A stretch of 64,000 bases of DNA from Actinoplanes palleronii. GTDB taxonomy: Bacteria > Actinomycetota > Actinomycetes > Mycobacteriales > Micromonosporaceae. The stretch is from positions 1 to 64,000 of the forward strand of contig NZ_BOMS01000147.1 of the NCBI RefSeq assembly GCF_016862315.1, read 5' to 3'. Shown piece after piece: positions 25,288-33,072 of this stretch (position 1 is the stretch's first letter; each line of letters opens with the position of its first letter). The notes beneath the pieces are model-generated. The model had not been told where the DNA came from. It made no database searches and saw only the letters and a list, made by a program, of their open reading frames with translations. Both the position numbers and the translations under genes were made by a program.

Positions 25288-25629
25288 GTGTCCCCCTCCC
25301 CTGTCGTCGAGTACGCCGTGCACGGCGTCTGGTCGCACCGCCTGGGTGTGGACGTGGTGGCCGGGCTGCGTGCCCGGTTCGCCGACGCACCGGCCGCCGT
25401 CATCATCGACCTGCACGGCATGACCGACGACGACGCCGCGAGCCTCCCGCTGTGGCTGGCCGCCCGCCGGGCCGCCGCCGCGATCCGGCCGACCGTGCCG
25501 CTGGCCCTGTGCATGCCGGCCACCACCGTGCTGGAGACCCGGCTGCGGCGGATCGGCGCCGAGCGTCTGCCGATCTTCACCACCATGCCCGAGGCGCGCG
25601 CCGCGATGGCCGCGCGGATACCCGCCTGA
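25288..25629 (+). CDS. STAS-like (anti-anti-sigma factor type) protein
   Basis: 113 aa, GTG 25288 after AGGGAGAAG. VVEYAVHGVWSHRLGVDVV and AAVIIDLHGMTDDDAASLPLWLAARR fit the STAS fold, but the usual DSSG loop with the phosphorylatable Ser is replaced by DDDAAS. Hence it may bind partners without classical phospho-control. Divergent from the cyclase gene. Confidence 0.6.
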   Translation: MSPSPVVEYAVHGVWSHRLGVDVVAGLRARFADAPAAVIIDLHGMTDDDAASLPLWLAARRAAAAIRPTVPLALCMPATTVLETRLRRIGAERLPIFTTMPEARAAMAARIPA

Positions 25630-25693
25630 TCCGGCACGCCCCGCCCGGCATACCATCGCCACGGTACGCAAGCATGGGATTAACGGAGGCCAC

Positions 25694-26089
25694 GTGGCAC
25701 AGGACGACATCTCGCGCGGTGAGGCGGACCGGCTCCGCAAGCTCGACGACGAGGCCCGGGTGGCCAAGACGTTCGAGGTCATCGCCGCCAAGCGCGCGCT
25801 GTGGGTCTGGGGCGACGAGGACGAGACGTTGTTCACCGAGGACGGGAAGCGCAACACCCTGCTGCCGATCTGGCCGTACGCGACGGTGGCCCGGCTCGAC
25901 AACGAGGGCGAGGTCGACGGCGAGCACGCCATCAAGATCTCGGTCGACGTGTTCCTCAAGGAGTGGCTGCCCCAGCTGGCCGAGGACGACGCGGACATCG
26001 CGATCTTCCCGGTCGAGGAGGTGCCCGCCGGGGTCGTCACGCTCAGCGACTTCCGCTCGCGGCTGTCGGTCGCGCAGCGCGTGAACTAA
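25694..26089 (+). CDS. DUF2750 domain protein
   Basis: 131 aa. Matches the DUF2750 pattern: ALWVWGDEDETLFTEDG, LLPIWPYATVA and IKISVDVFLKEWLPQLAEDDADIAIFP. Function of the family is unknown. RBS GGAGG is 10 nt upstream. The gene ends in a 24-bp tandem duplication carrying a second stop. Confidence 0.8.
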   Translation: MAQDDISRGEADRLRKLDDEARVAKTFEVIAAKRALWVWGDEDETLFTEDGKRNTLLPIWPYATVARLDNEGEVDGEHAIKISVDVFLKEWLPQLAEDDADIAIFPVEEVPAGVVTLSDFRSRLSVAQRVN

Positions 26090-26116
26090 GAAGTCGCGCA
26101 ACGCGTGAACTAGAAA
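26069..26116 (+). repeat. 24-bp tandem duplication at the DUF2750 3' end
   Basis: GTCGCGCAGCGCGTGAACTA and a near-identical copy 24 bp later; the stop is TAA in the first and TAG in the second. Slippage at the gene end. Confidence 0.8.
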
Positions 26117-26123
26117 CACGGCG

Positions 26124-26167
26124 AACGCCGGCTGGAACGGGGTATTTCACCCGATCCGGCCGGTGTT
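26124..26167 (+). terminator. intrinsic terminator after DUF2750 gene
   Basis: Arms 26124-26143 and 26149-26167 pair over about 19 bp with three mismatches, followed by a CTTTCGTT stretch. Confidence 0.75.
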
Positions 26168-26336
26168 CTTTCGTTCCCGTCACCGGGCCACCCGGCCACA
26201 GGCATACTTCCCGGGATGAATGTCAGCATTCGTGGTAGTCGATGGGCAAACCGTGCCACACGTTGACCTTCGTGAATTCGACGCCATAGGCTGCTGATCG
26301 TTTCGAGTCATTTCCCGGGAAGGGAACGAGGACACG

Positions 26337-29108
26337 TTGCGACTTCCGCCGAACCGTCTGGCGGGCGCCCTGGCGCTCGTGCTGATCACCGCCATGACCC
26401 CGCTGCTGACCGGCACACCGGCCACCGCGACCCCGCCGCCCACCACCTGCGGCGACGACCCCGCCGCCCGCCTGAGCACCGTGCCGGCCCCGGAGGCGTT
26501 CCTCGGGTTCCCGCTCGGCGCCGGCCAGCAGCGGGTGGTCACCAACGACGAGATCCAGGGCTATCTGAGCGCGGTGGACCAGTCGTCCGACCGCGTGACC
26601 AGCGGCACGATGGGCACCAGCGTGCTCGGCCGGTCGCTGCCGTACGCCGTGGTGACCAGCAGCAGGCAGGCGAAGAAGAGCACCCTTGCCGAGATCGCCG
26701 CCGACATCCGTGGCCTGCGGGATCCGCGCTCGCTCAAAGCCGTGAACGCGCGCCGGATCGCCGCTGACAAACCGGCCATCGTCTGGATCGCCGGCAACGT
26801 GCACGGCGGCGAGACCAGCGGCGCCGACGCCGCCCTCAAGACCCTGTACGAGCTGGCATCCGGCCTGTCCTGCGCGGTACGCCAGCGTACCGACAACCTG
26901 GTCACGGTGATCGTGCCGACCCAGAACCCGGACGGCCGGGACGCGTTGCGCCGGCAGAACGAGTACGGCTTCGACCTGAACCGGGACTGGTTCGCCCGCA
27001 CCCAGCCGGAGACCGACAGCAAGCTGGAGCTGCTCCGCAAGTTTCCGCCGCAGGTCTTCATCGACGCGCACGAGATGGGCGGGAAGCAGTACTTCTTCCC
27101 GCCGAACGCCGACCCGATCCACCACGAGATCGCCGACGAACCGGTCGACTGGATCAACCGGATCGGTGAGGCGAACAAGGCCGGATTCGGCTACCACGGC
27201 GCGTGCACGGAGACCGTCACGGACGAGTGCTATTTCAACTACGACACCTACGACCTGTTCTACATGGGTTATGGCGACACCGTTCCGGCGACCGGGTTCG
27301 GCGCGGCCGGCATGACGTACGAAAAAGGCAGTGCCTCGGCCGTCCAGGACCGGGTGCAGCAGCAGTTCAACACCCAGTGGGCGACCCTCGGGTGGGCCGC
27401 GGCCAACAAGCGTGAGGTGCTGACCAGCTACTACAAGATCTGGTCGGACGCGCTCGCCGAGGGCCGGGCCGGCACGCTCGAACCCAACGAGGTGGTCCAG
27501 CCGACGAACGAGGTCCAGTTCCCGGTGCCGGACCTGAAGATCAAGTCGTACTTCCTGATGCCGGACCGGCAGCTCGCCGACGTGCGCAAACTGGTCGAGC
27601 GGCTGCGCCGGATGGACGTCGAGGTCTACCGGGTCACGAAGCCGCTGAAGGTGCCCACCGCGCACCTCTTCGGTGGCCGGACCGGTACGAACGTGACAGT
27701 GCCGGCCGGCGCGTACTGGATCCCGATGGAGCAGCCGCAGAAGCACTGGATCCAGGCGACCCTGGGCGAGGACCCGTACGTGCCGTTCCCGTACTTCTAT
27801 GACGTGTCGTCGTGGAGCAACCCGCTGCTGATGGGCATCACCACGATCTACACCGGTGACGCCGTCAAGCCGCGGGCCGAGCGGGTCACGCGGCTCGAAG
27901 GCGGCCGCGACGAGGCGGCACGGGGCTCGTACTCGTACCGGGCGGACTCGGCGTCGGCGGCCCAGTTGACGTTCCGGTTGCTCGGCCAGGGTGTCCCGGT
28001 CCTCGGTGACGACGATCTGGTCCGGGTGCCGGCCACCGCGGTCACGCCGGCCGTCGACAAGCTCGCCCGGTCATTGGGCGTCACCCTGACCGCCAGTCGC
28101 CGGGCTGCCACCGGCACGGCGGTCACCCTGCCGGACGTCGGGCTGTTCCGCGGCACCGGCATCTCCACCACCTCGGGTTCCTACGGCGAGGCGCGGTACG
28201 TGCTGGGCAACCAGTGGGGGCTCACCCTCTCCCCGGTGACGACCGCCGACATCAACGACAACACGGCCGCGTTCACCGCCCGTACGGTCCTGCTGGTCCC
28301 GGACGGCAGCAACGCGACGGGCGGGCTCACCGCGGCCGGGCAGGCCAACCTGCGGAACTGGATCGCGCAGGGTCACACGTACGTCGGCCTGCGCAACGAG
28401 GGCACCCGCCTGGCCCGCGCGGCCGGCCTGACCTCCACCACCGAGAAGCCGAAACCCGCCGACTACCTGGTGATCGGGTCGCACCTGCGGGTGGACGTGC
28501 ACGACGACAGCCCGGTCGCGGCGGGCCGGCCGGCCGAGGACTTCCAGTTCAACAACGGCGACCCGGTCCTCACCCCGAGCACCACCGGCGCCAACGTCGT
28601 CACGTACCCGGCCGACGACACGTTCTGGTACAACGGCTACACCGTGCACGCCGACGTCCTCAAGGGAACGTCGGTGGTGGTGGACGAGCCGACCGGGGCC
28701 GGGCGCGCGGTGCTGTTCGCGTTCAACCCGCTGTTCCGGGGTTACAACGAGAACGGGCTGCAACTGGTGGCGAACGCGCTGCTCTACCCGGGGGCGGCAC
28801 CGGAGGCGCGGCTGGTGGCGCCGAGTGTGGACCCGGCTCGGGCCCGGGCGGCGGACCAGCCCGACCCGCCGAACCTGGGCGGGGAGTGGCGGCCGGGCCG
28901 GATCCAGGTGGCGGTGGCTGACCTGGCGCGCACCCAGCAGGTGGTCAGCCGGTACACCGGCACGGCGACGGCCGCGGTGGTCGGCGATTCGGCGTACCTG
29001 ACCGTTCCGAACCCGGAGGGGCTGCCGATCGACGAACACCCGTACCTGAAAGATCTGATCAGTGACCTGCGGGCGGCCTCGATCCCGCTGAGGTCGGTGG
29101 TGGGCTGA
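26337..29108 (+). CDS. secreted M14-family zinc carboxypeptidase
   Basis: 923 aa, TTG start at 26337 with GAGGA 8 nt upstream. Signal peptide (about 1-32, ending ATATP). Zinc site: NVHGGETSGADAAL (His and Glu) and DAHEMG (His). NPDGRDALRRQNEYGFDLNRDW holds the substrate-binding Asn-Arg, and TYEKGS the catalytic Glu. The C-terminal half (about 480-923) is a domain typical of large actinobacterial M14 proteins. Extracellular peptide or peptidoglycan-peptide trimming is the family role. Its 3' end overlaps the convergent WYL gene by 50 bp. Confidence 0.88.
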   Translation: MRLPPNRLAGALALVLITAMTPLLTGTPATATPPPTTCGDDPAARLSTVPAPEAFLGFPLGAGQQRVVTNDEIQGYLSAVDQSSDRVTSGTMGTSVLGRSLPYAVVTSSRQAKKSTLAEIAADIRGLRDPRSLKAVNARRIAADKPAIVWIAGNVHGGETSGADAALKTLYELASGLSCAVRQRTDNLVTVIVPTQNPDGRDALRRQNEYGFDLNRDWFARTQPETDSKLELLRKFPPQVFIDAHEMGGKQYFFPPNADPIHHEIADEPVDWINRIGEANKAGFGYHGACTETVTDECYFNYDTYDLFYMGYGDTVPATGFGAAGMTYEKGSASAVQDRVQQQFNTQWATLGWAAANKREVLTSYYKIWSDALAEGRAGTLEPNEVVQPTNEVQFPVPDLKIKSYFLMPDRQLADVRKLVERLRRMDVEVYRVTKPLKVPTAHLFGGRTGTNVTVPAGAYWIPMEQPQKHWIQATLGEDPYVPFPYFYDVSSWSNPLLMGITTIYTGDAVKPRAERVTRLEGGRDEAARGSYSYRADSASAAQLTFRLLGQGVPVLGDDDLVRVPATAVTPAVDKLARSLGVTLTASRRAATGTAVTLPDVGLFRGTGISTTSGSYGEARYVLGNQWGLTLSPVTTADINDNTAAFTARTVLLVPDGSNATGGLTAAGQANLRNWIAQGHTYVGLRNEGTRLARAAGLTSTTEKPKPADYLVIGSHLRVDVHDDSPVAAGRPAEDFQFNNGDPVLTPSTTGANVVTYPADDTFWYNGYTVHADVLKGTSVVVDEPTGAGRAVLFAFNPLFRGYNENGLQLVANALLYPGAAPEARLVAPSVDPARARAADQPDPPNLGGEWRPGRIQVAVADLARTQQVVSRYTGTATAAVVGDSAYLTVPNPEGLPIDEHPYLKDLISDLRAASIPLRSVVG

Positions 29109-30060
29109 TCGCGGCCCGGGCGGCCCGGCGGGACAACTGCGCGAACGCTGCGCTCAGTTCCGCCGGGCCGACCACTGCCATCTCCGCGTCGTAGCGGGCG
29201 AAGGCGGCGGCCAGTCCCACCCAGGACCAGGAGCCCAGCGTGACCCGGCAGCGGTCCGGGCCGGCCTGCTCGACGAGGCCCTCCCGGGTGTAGGTGGCGA
29301 TGACGGCCGCCGGCTTGTCCACCAGCACGGTGCCCTGGCACGGCCATCCGCCGTCGGCTTCTTGTGATCCGCGGAACGTGCCGGTGAGGTAGGCCGCGAC
29401 GTCGCCACCGGGCAAGGAACGCGGAGCGAAACGCGGCCCGTTCGGGGTGCGCAGGCGGATCCGGTCGACCCGGAACGTCCGCCAGTCCGCGCGGTCGAGA
29501 TCCCAGGCGATCAGATACCAGCGTCCGTCCCGGGTCACCACGTGGTGCGGTTCGGCGCGGCGCGGCGGCCGATCCGCGTCCGCGTCGCCGTAGTCGAACC
29601 GCACGACCTCGTGCCCGTGCACCGCCGCGCTCAGCGCCAGCAGCACGTCACCGTCGACCGGGGTGCCGGGCCGTTCGACGGCGGTCACTCGCAGCGCGGC
29701 GATCCGGTGCCGCAGCCGCGACGGCATCACCTGCCGGATCGTGTGCAGCGCCCGCTCGGCGGCCTCGGCCAGCCCGTTGCCCGGCGTGGTCGCGGCGATC
29801 TGCAACGCCACGGTCAGCGCGACGGCCTGCTCGTCGTCGAAGAGCAGCGGCGGCAGGTCGGCGCCCGCGCTCAGCCGGTACCCGCCGTCCGGGCCCTTGA
29901 TCGCGACGATCGGATAGCCGAGCTCGCGCAGCCGGTCGACGTCGCGGCGCACGGTCCGCAGGCTGATGTCGAGGCGGTCGGCGAGCAGGGTGCCGGACCA
30001 GTCGCGGCGCGTCTGCAACAACGACAGCAGGGCCAGCAGGCGGGCGGAGGTTTTCGGCAT
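29059..30060 (-). CDS. YafY/WYL-type transcriptional regulator
   Basis: 333 aa from ATG 30060 (MPKTSARLLALLSLLQ); the frame stays open upstream. HTH at DWSGTLLADRLDISLRTVRRDVDRLRELGYPI, followed by a WYL domain (RWYLIAWDLDRADWRTFRVDRI) and a WCX tail. WYL domains sense ligands or nucleic-acid-derived signals. Its stop lies inside the M14 gene, a 50-bp convergent overlap. Divergent from the DUF1761 gene, a possible target. Confidence 0.87.
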   Translation of the reverse strand: MPKTSARLLALLSLLQTRRDWSGTLLADRLDISLRTVRRDVDRLRELGYPIVAIKGPDGGYRLSAGADLPPLLFDDEQAVALTVALQIAATTPGNGLAEAAERALHTIRQVMPSRLRHRIAALRVTAVERPGTPVDGDVLLALSAAVHGHEVVRFDYGDADADRPPRRAEPHHVVTRDGRWYLIAWDLDRADWRTFRVDRIRLRTPNGPRFAPRSLPGGDVAAYLTGTFRGSQEADGGWPCQGTVLVDKPAAVIATYTREGLVEQAGPDRCRVTLGSWSWVGLAAAFARYDAEMAVVGPAELSAAFAQLSRRAARAAISPPPTSAGSRPPAGH

Positions 30061-30157
30061 GTCCTGGATTCTGCCCGGAGAAGAGGCCACACCCTGGCAC
30101 CTACTGCTGCGAATCTTCGTCTCGACAGCAACCCCTTGTGAGTACGGAGTCAGCAGC

Positions 30158-30571
30158 ATGTTCGATGTTCTGGGCGATCTGAACTGGTTCGGGATCCTGG
30201 CCGGCTTCGTCGCGTTCACCGTGCTCGGCGGCGTGTGGTTCGCGCTGCTGTTCCCCCGCGCCTACAACCTGTCCCTGGGCCGCGACCCCGGCGCCAAGCC
30301 GCAAGGCTCGCCGCTGTTCTTCGCCGGCCCACCCCTGACCAGCCTGATCATCACGGTCACCAGCGCGATCCTGATGGCCGCCCTGAAGATCGACACCTAC
30401 GGCGACGCCCTGCTGTTCGGCCTGATCGTCGGCCTCGGCTACCTGACCGCGAACACGGTCACCATCGCGATCAACCCGAACTTCCCCCGCCCACTGCTCT
30501 ACGCCACGATCTCCGGCTCCTACAACCTCCTGGGCAGCCTGCTGGTCAGCGCGATCCTGCTGGCGGTCTAG
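30158..30571 (+). CDS. DUF1761 membrane protein
   Basis: 137 aa, ATG 30158 with GGAG 8 nt upstream. Four hydrophobic helices (LAGFVAFTVLGGVWFALLF and three later). Matches DUF1761 in length and topology; function unknown. Faces palindromes F/G and the second dispersed repeat downstream. Confidence 0.82.
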   Translation: MFDVLGDLNWFGILAGFVAFTVLGGVWFALLFPRAYNLSLGRDPGAKPQGSPLFFAGPPLTSLIITVTSAILMAALKIDTYGDALLFGLIVGLGYLTANTVTIAINPNFPRPLLYATISGSYNLLGSLLVSAILLAV

Positions 30572-30655
30572 CCGAACCGCCGCTCGGCGCAAGGCAGTCG
30601 CCGGCTTCCGGTCAACCCACTGCTCGGCGCGAGGTGGTCCCGGCTTCCGGTCCTA

Positions 30656-30704
30656 TTTGGTACGAATACGGAGCGCCCGCCGCAGGCTACAAGCCACGCC
30701 CCGG
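30656..30704 (+). repeat. second dispersed repeat, copy 3
   Basis: TTTGGTACGAATACGGAG followed by CCGCAGGCTACAAGCC, nearly identical to the 5171 copy on the minus strand. Confidence 0.8.
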
Positions 30705-30760
30705 GCTGGTCTCACGCGACACCGCTGCCACTCCGGACCGTGCCGCGCCTCCCGGCGGTC

Positions 30761-30813
30761 GGCTGGTGCTCAGGGGTGCCTCAACGGCTTCGAGGCACCC
30801 CTGAGCACCAGCC
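30761..30813. repeat. 53-bp dispersed palindrome, copy F (perfect)
   Basis: The most complete copy: 22-bp arms (30761-30782 and 30792-30813) match without error around a 9-nt loop. Confidence 0.9.
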
Positions 30814-30847
30814 GGGATCCGCAGGCCGTGGCACACATCCCGGCCCC

Positions 30848-30900
30848 AGCTGGTTCCCAGGGGTGTCACGAGCCGGGCGACACACCGCTGGGAGCCAGCC
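30848..30900. repeat. 53-bp dispersed palindrome, copy G
   Basis: Starts 87 bp after copy F. Arms begin AGCTGGTTCCCAG and end CTGGGAGCCAGCC; changes in one arm are matched in the other. Confidence 0.8.
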
Positions 30901-30904
30901 GGGT

Positions 30905-31702
30905 TCAGCTCGCCACGTCGTTCAGGGTGGTGAGCTGGGCAGGGGTGAGCTGGAGGGCTTCGGCGGCGAGGTTCTCCTCCAGGTGGTCGAGCCGGGCCGT
31001 CCCGGGAATCGGCACGATCACCGGTGACCGGGCGAGCAGCCAGGCCAGCGCCACCTGCGTCGCGGTCGCACCCAGCTCGGCCGCCACCGCCGCGACCACC
31101 GACTGCTCCCCCGTCGTACCGAAGGCCACCGGCCGCCACGGCAGGAACATGATCCCGGCCCGCTCACACGCGTCGAGCACCGGTTCGTGCTCGCGGTCGA
31201 GCAGGTTGTACCGGTTCTGCACGCTCGCCACGTCGACCAGCCGCCGGGCCTGCTCGAGTTCACCGGCGGTGACCTCGGACAGCCCGATCCGGCCGATCTT
31301 GCCCTGCTGCTGCAGTTCACGCAGGGTGCCCAGCTGGTCGGCGAGCGGGGTCTCCGGGTCGATCCGGTGCAGTTGCAGCAGTTCGATCCGGTCGAGCCGG
31401 AGCCGGCGCAGGGCCTGCTCGACCTGCTCGCGCAGGACTTCGGGCCGGCCGTCCAGCTTCCACTCCCCCGCCGGGCCGGTGCGGGCCACGCCGACCTTGG
31501 TGGTGATCAGCACGCCGTCCGGGTAGGGGTGCAGGGCCTCGGCGACAAGGTGCTCGTTGGCTCCACCGCCGTACAGGAAAGCGGTGTCGATCAGCGGAAC
31601 ACCCAGCTCGACGGCGCGACGGGCCACCGCCACCGACGCCTCCCGACCCGGCCCCGCCTCGGTCACCAGATGCATCGCCCCGAACCCGAGCCGTCGCGTC
31701 AT
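30905..31702 (-). CDS. aldo/keto reductase
   Basis: 265 aa, ATG 31702 (MTRRLGFGAMHLV). Catalytic tetrad region present: DTAFLYGGGANE (Asp39, Tyr44), ITTKVG (Lys69) and LLQLHRID (His112). (beta/alpha)8 NADPH-dependent reduction of carbonyls; substrate unknown. The GNAT gene upstream on the same strand overlaps slightly, so the two are cotranscribed. Confidence 0.87.
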   Translation of the reverse strand: MTRRLGFGAMHLVTEAGPGREASVAVARRAVELGVPLIDTAFLYGGGANEHLVAEALHPYPDGVLITTKVGVARTGPAGEWKLDGRPEVLREQVEQALRRLRLDRIELLQLHRIDPETPLADQLGTLRELQQQGKIGRIGLSEVTAGELEQARRLVDVASVQNRYNLLDREHEPVLDACERAGIMFLPWRPVAFGTTGEQSVVAAVAAELGATATQVALAWLLARSPVIVPIPGTARLDHLEENLAAEALQLTPAQLTTLNDVAS

Positions 31703-31703
31703 G

Positions 31704-32186
31704 TCATAACTCCCGGTAGTAGACGACGACCGGCAGCGGGGTGCAGCCGAACGTTTCGTACAGGGCGCGGGCCGGCGCGTGGAAGCCATCCCCGCCGGTG
31801 CCGATCGTGACGACCTCGGCGCCGAGCTCACGCATCGCGGCGAACGCGTGCTCGCACAGCGCGGTCCCGGTGTGCCGGCGGCGCTGCCCGGCGGCCACGG
31901 CGAGGATGGTGACGTCGGCGGTGCGGCGCGCCAGGTCCACCGACCAGGCCACGTACCCGGCGAGCGCGCCTCCGGCCTCGGCCACTGCGACGTACCGGTG
32001 CTGGTCCGGATCGTGCAGCCCGGCGACCTGCGTGACGTAGTCGTCGCGCCAGGCACCGTGCTGGTTGGCGAAGACCACCTCACCCACCAGCGGCCGGAAG
32101 GAGTCCTCATAGAACGGCCCGAACGTCTCGATGGTCAACGCGGTGAGCCGGGCGAGATCGGACGGGACGAAAGAACGGATACGCAT
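31704..32186 (-). CDS. GNAT-family acetyltransferase
   Basis: 160 aa, ATG 32186 (MRIRSFVPSDLARLT) with GAGG upstream. Acetyl-CoA loop around VAAGQRRRHTGTALCEHAF and end YETFGCTPLPVVVYYREL. Substrate unknown. First of a two-gene unit with the aldo/keto reductase. Confidence 0.8.
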   Translation of the reverse strand: MRIRSFVPSDLARLTALTIETFGPFYEDSFRPLVGEVVFANQHGAWRDDYVTQVAGLHDPDQHRYVAVAEAGGALAGYVAWSVDLARRTADVTILAVAAGQRRRHTGTALCEHAFAAMRELGAEVVTIGTGGDGFHAPARALYETFGCTPLPVVVYYREL

Positions 32187-32340
32187 GGAAGTGCCTCGCA
32201 AGCGGAGTCTCTGAAAGCCGACAGAAAAGGCGTCAGGTGGGCGCGGCGGTGAGCCGACCCTCAGCTGCGGGTCCGCCAAGCGGCGAAGGCACTCATGCCG
32301 AAAGCCTACGAGCCACCGCAACCGCATTAGGATCCCCGCC

Positions 32341-32994
32341 ATGTATCGCGCGGTGCTCCTCGATGTCTACGGCACGCTGGTGCACGACGACGAGGCCGAA
32401 GTGTCCGCGGTCGCCGCGGTGGTCGCCGGGCTGGCCGGGGTGGAGCCGGACGTCGTCGAGCGGGAGTGGAGCACGCGCATCTGGGCGATGGCCGACACCG
32501 CGCACGGTGACGGTTTCCGCAGCCTGGCCGACCTCACCACCGCGAGCCTGACCCAGACCGCGGAGCATTTCGGCGTAGAAATCGACGCCGCGCAGGTCAC
32601 CCGGGAGCAGACGGCGTTCTGGCGCACCACCCCGCTGTTCGCCGACGCCCTCCCGTTCCTGGCCGCCGTGCCGGTGCCGGTGTGCCTGGTCTCCGACGCC
32701 GACCGCGGCGACCTGGACGCCGTCCTGCACCGGCACGGCATCACCGTGGCCGGCGTGGTGACCAGCGAGGACGCCCGCGCCTACAAGCCCCGCCCGGAAC
32801 CGTTCCGGCTGGCGCTGCGACAGCTCAGCCTCGCCGCCACCGACGTGATCCACGTCGGCGACTCGGTGACCAGCGACATCGGCGGAGCGGCCGCGCTGGG
32901 CATCGCCTCCGCGCACCTGGACCGGTCCGGAAGCCGCACCACCGCGCACTCTCTCGCCACGCTGACCGATCTTCTCCCGCTGTTCGCCGCCTGA
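32341..32994 (+). CDS. HAD-family hydrolase
   Basis: 217 aa. Motif I DVYGTLV (nucleophile Asp), motif II SDADRGDL, motif III Lys in YKPRPEPF, motif IV HVGDSVTSDIGGA. Typical of small-molecule phosphatases/haloacid-dehalogenase-like enzymes. Its 3' end meets palindrome H and the convergent regulator gene. Confidence 0.86.
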   Translation: MYRAVLLDVYGTLVHDDEAEVSAVAAVVAGLAGVEPDVVEREWSTRIWAMADTAHGDGFRSLADLTTASLTQTAEHFGVEIDAAQVTREQTAFWRTTPLFADALPFLAAVPVPVCLVSDADRGDLDAVLHRHGITVAGVVTSEDARAYKPRPEPFRLALRQLSLAATDVIHVGDSVTSDIGGAAALGIASAHLDRSGSRTTAHSLATLTDLLPLFAA

Positions 32995-32998
32995 CTCC

Positions 32999-33051
32999 GG
33001 CTGGTGCTCAGGGGTGCCTCAAAGCCGTCGAGACAACCCCCAGCACCAGCC
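32999..33051. repeat. 53-bp dispersed palindrome, copy H
   Basis: Begins 5 bp after the HAD stop. GGCTGG to CCAGCC, 53 bp, left arm identical to copy F. Single copy here. Confidence 0.85.
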
Positions 33052-33072
33052 GGGGTCAATGACCATGCTGGC

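Larger units (their letters stand above)
30572..30904. other. 333-bp convergent gap with repeats
   Basis: Between the DUF1761 and aldo/keto reductase 3' ends. No gene; a second-family repeat copy (30656-30704) is followed by palindromes F and G. The order matches the 5.0-5.2 kb locus (read on the minus strand there). Confidence 0.8.
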
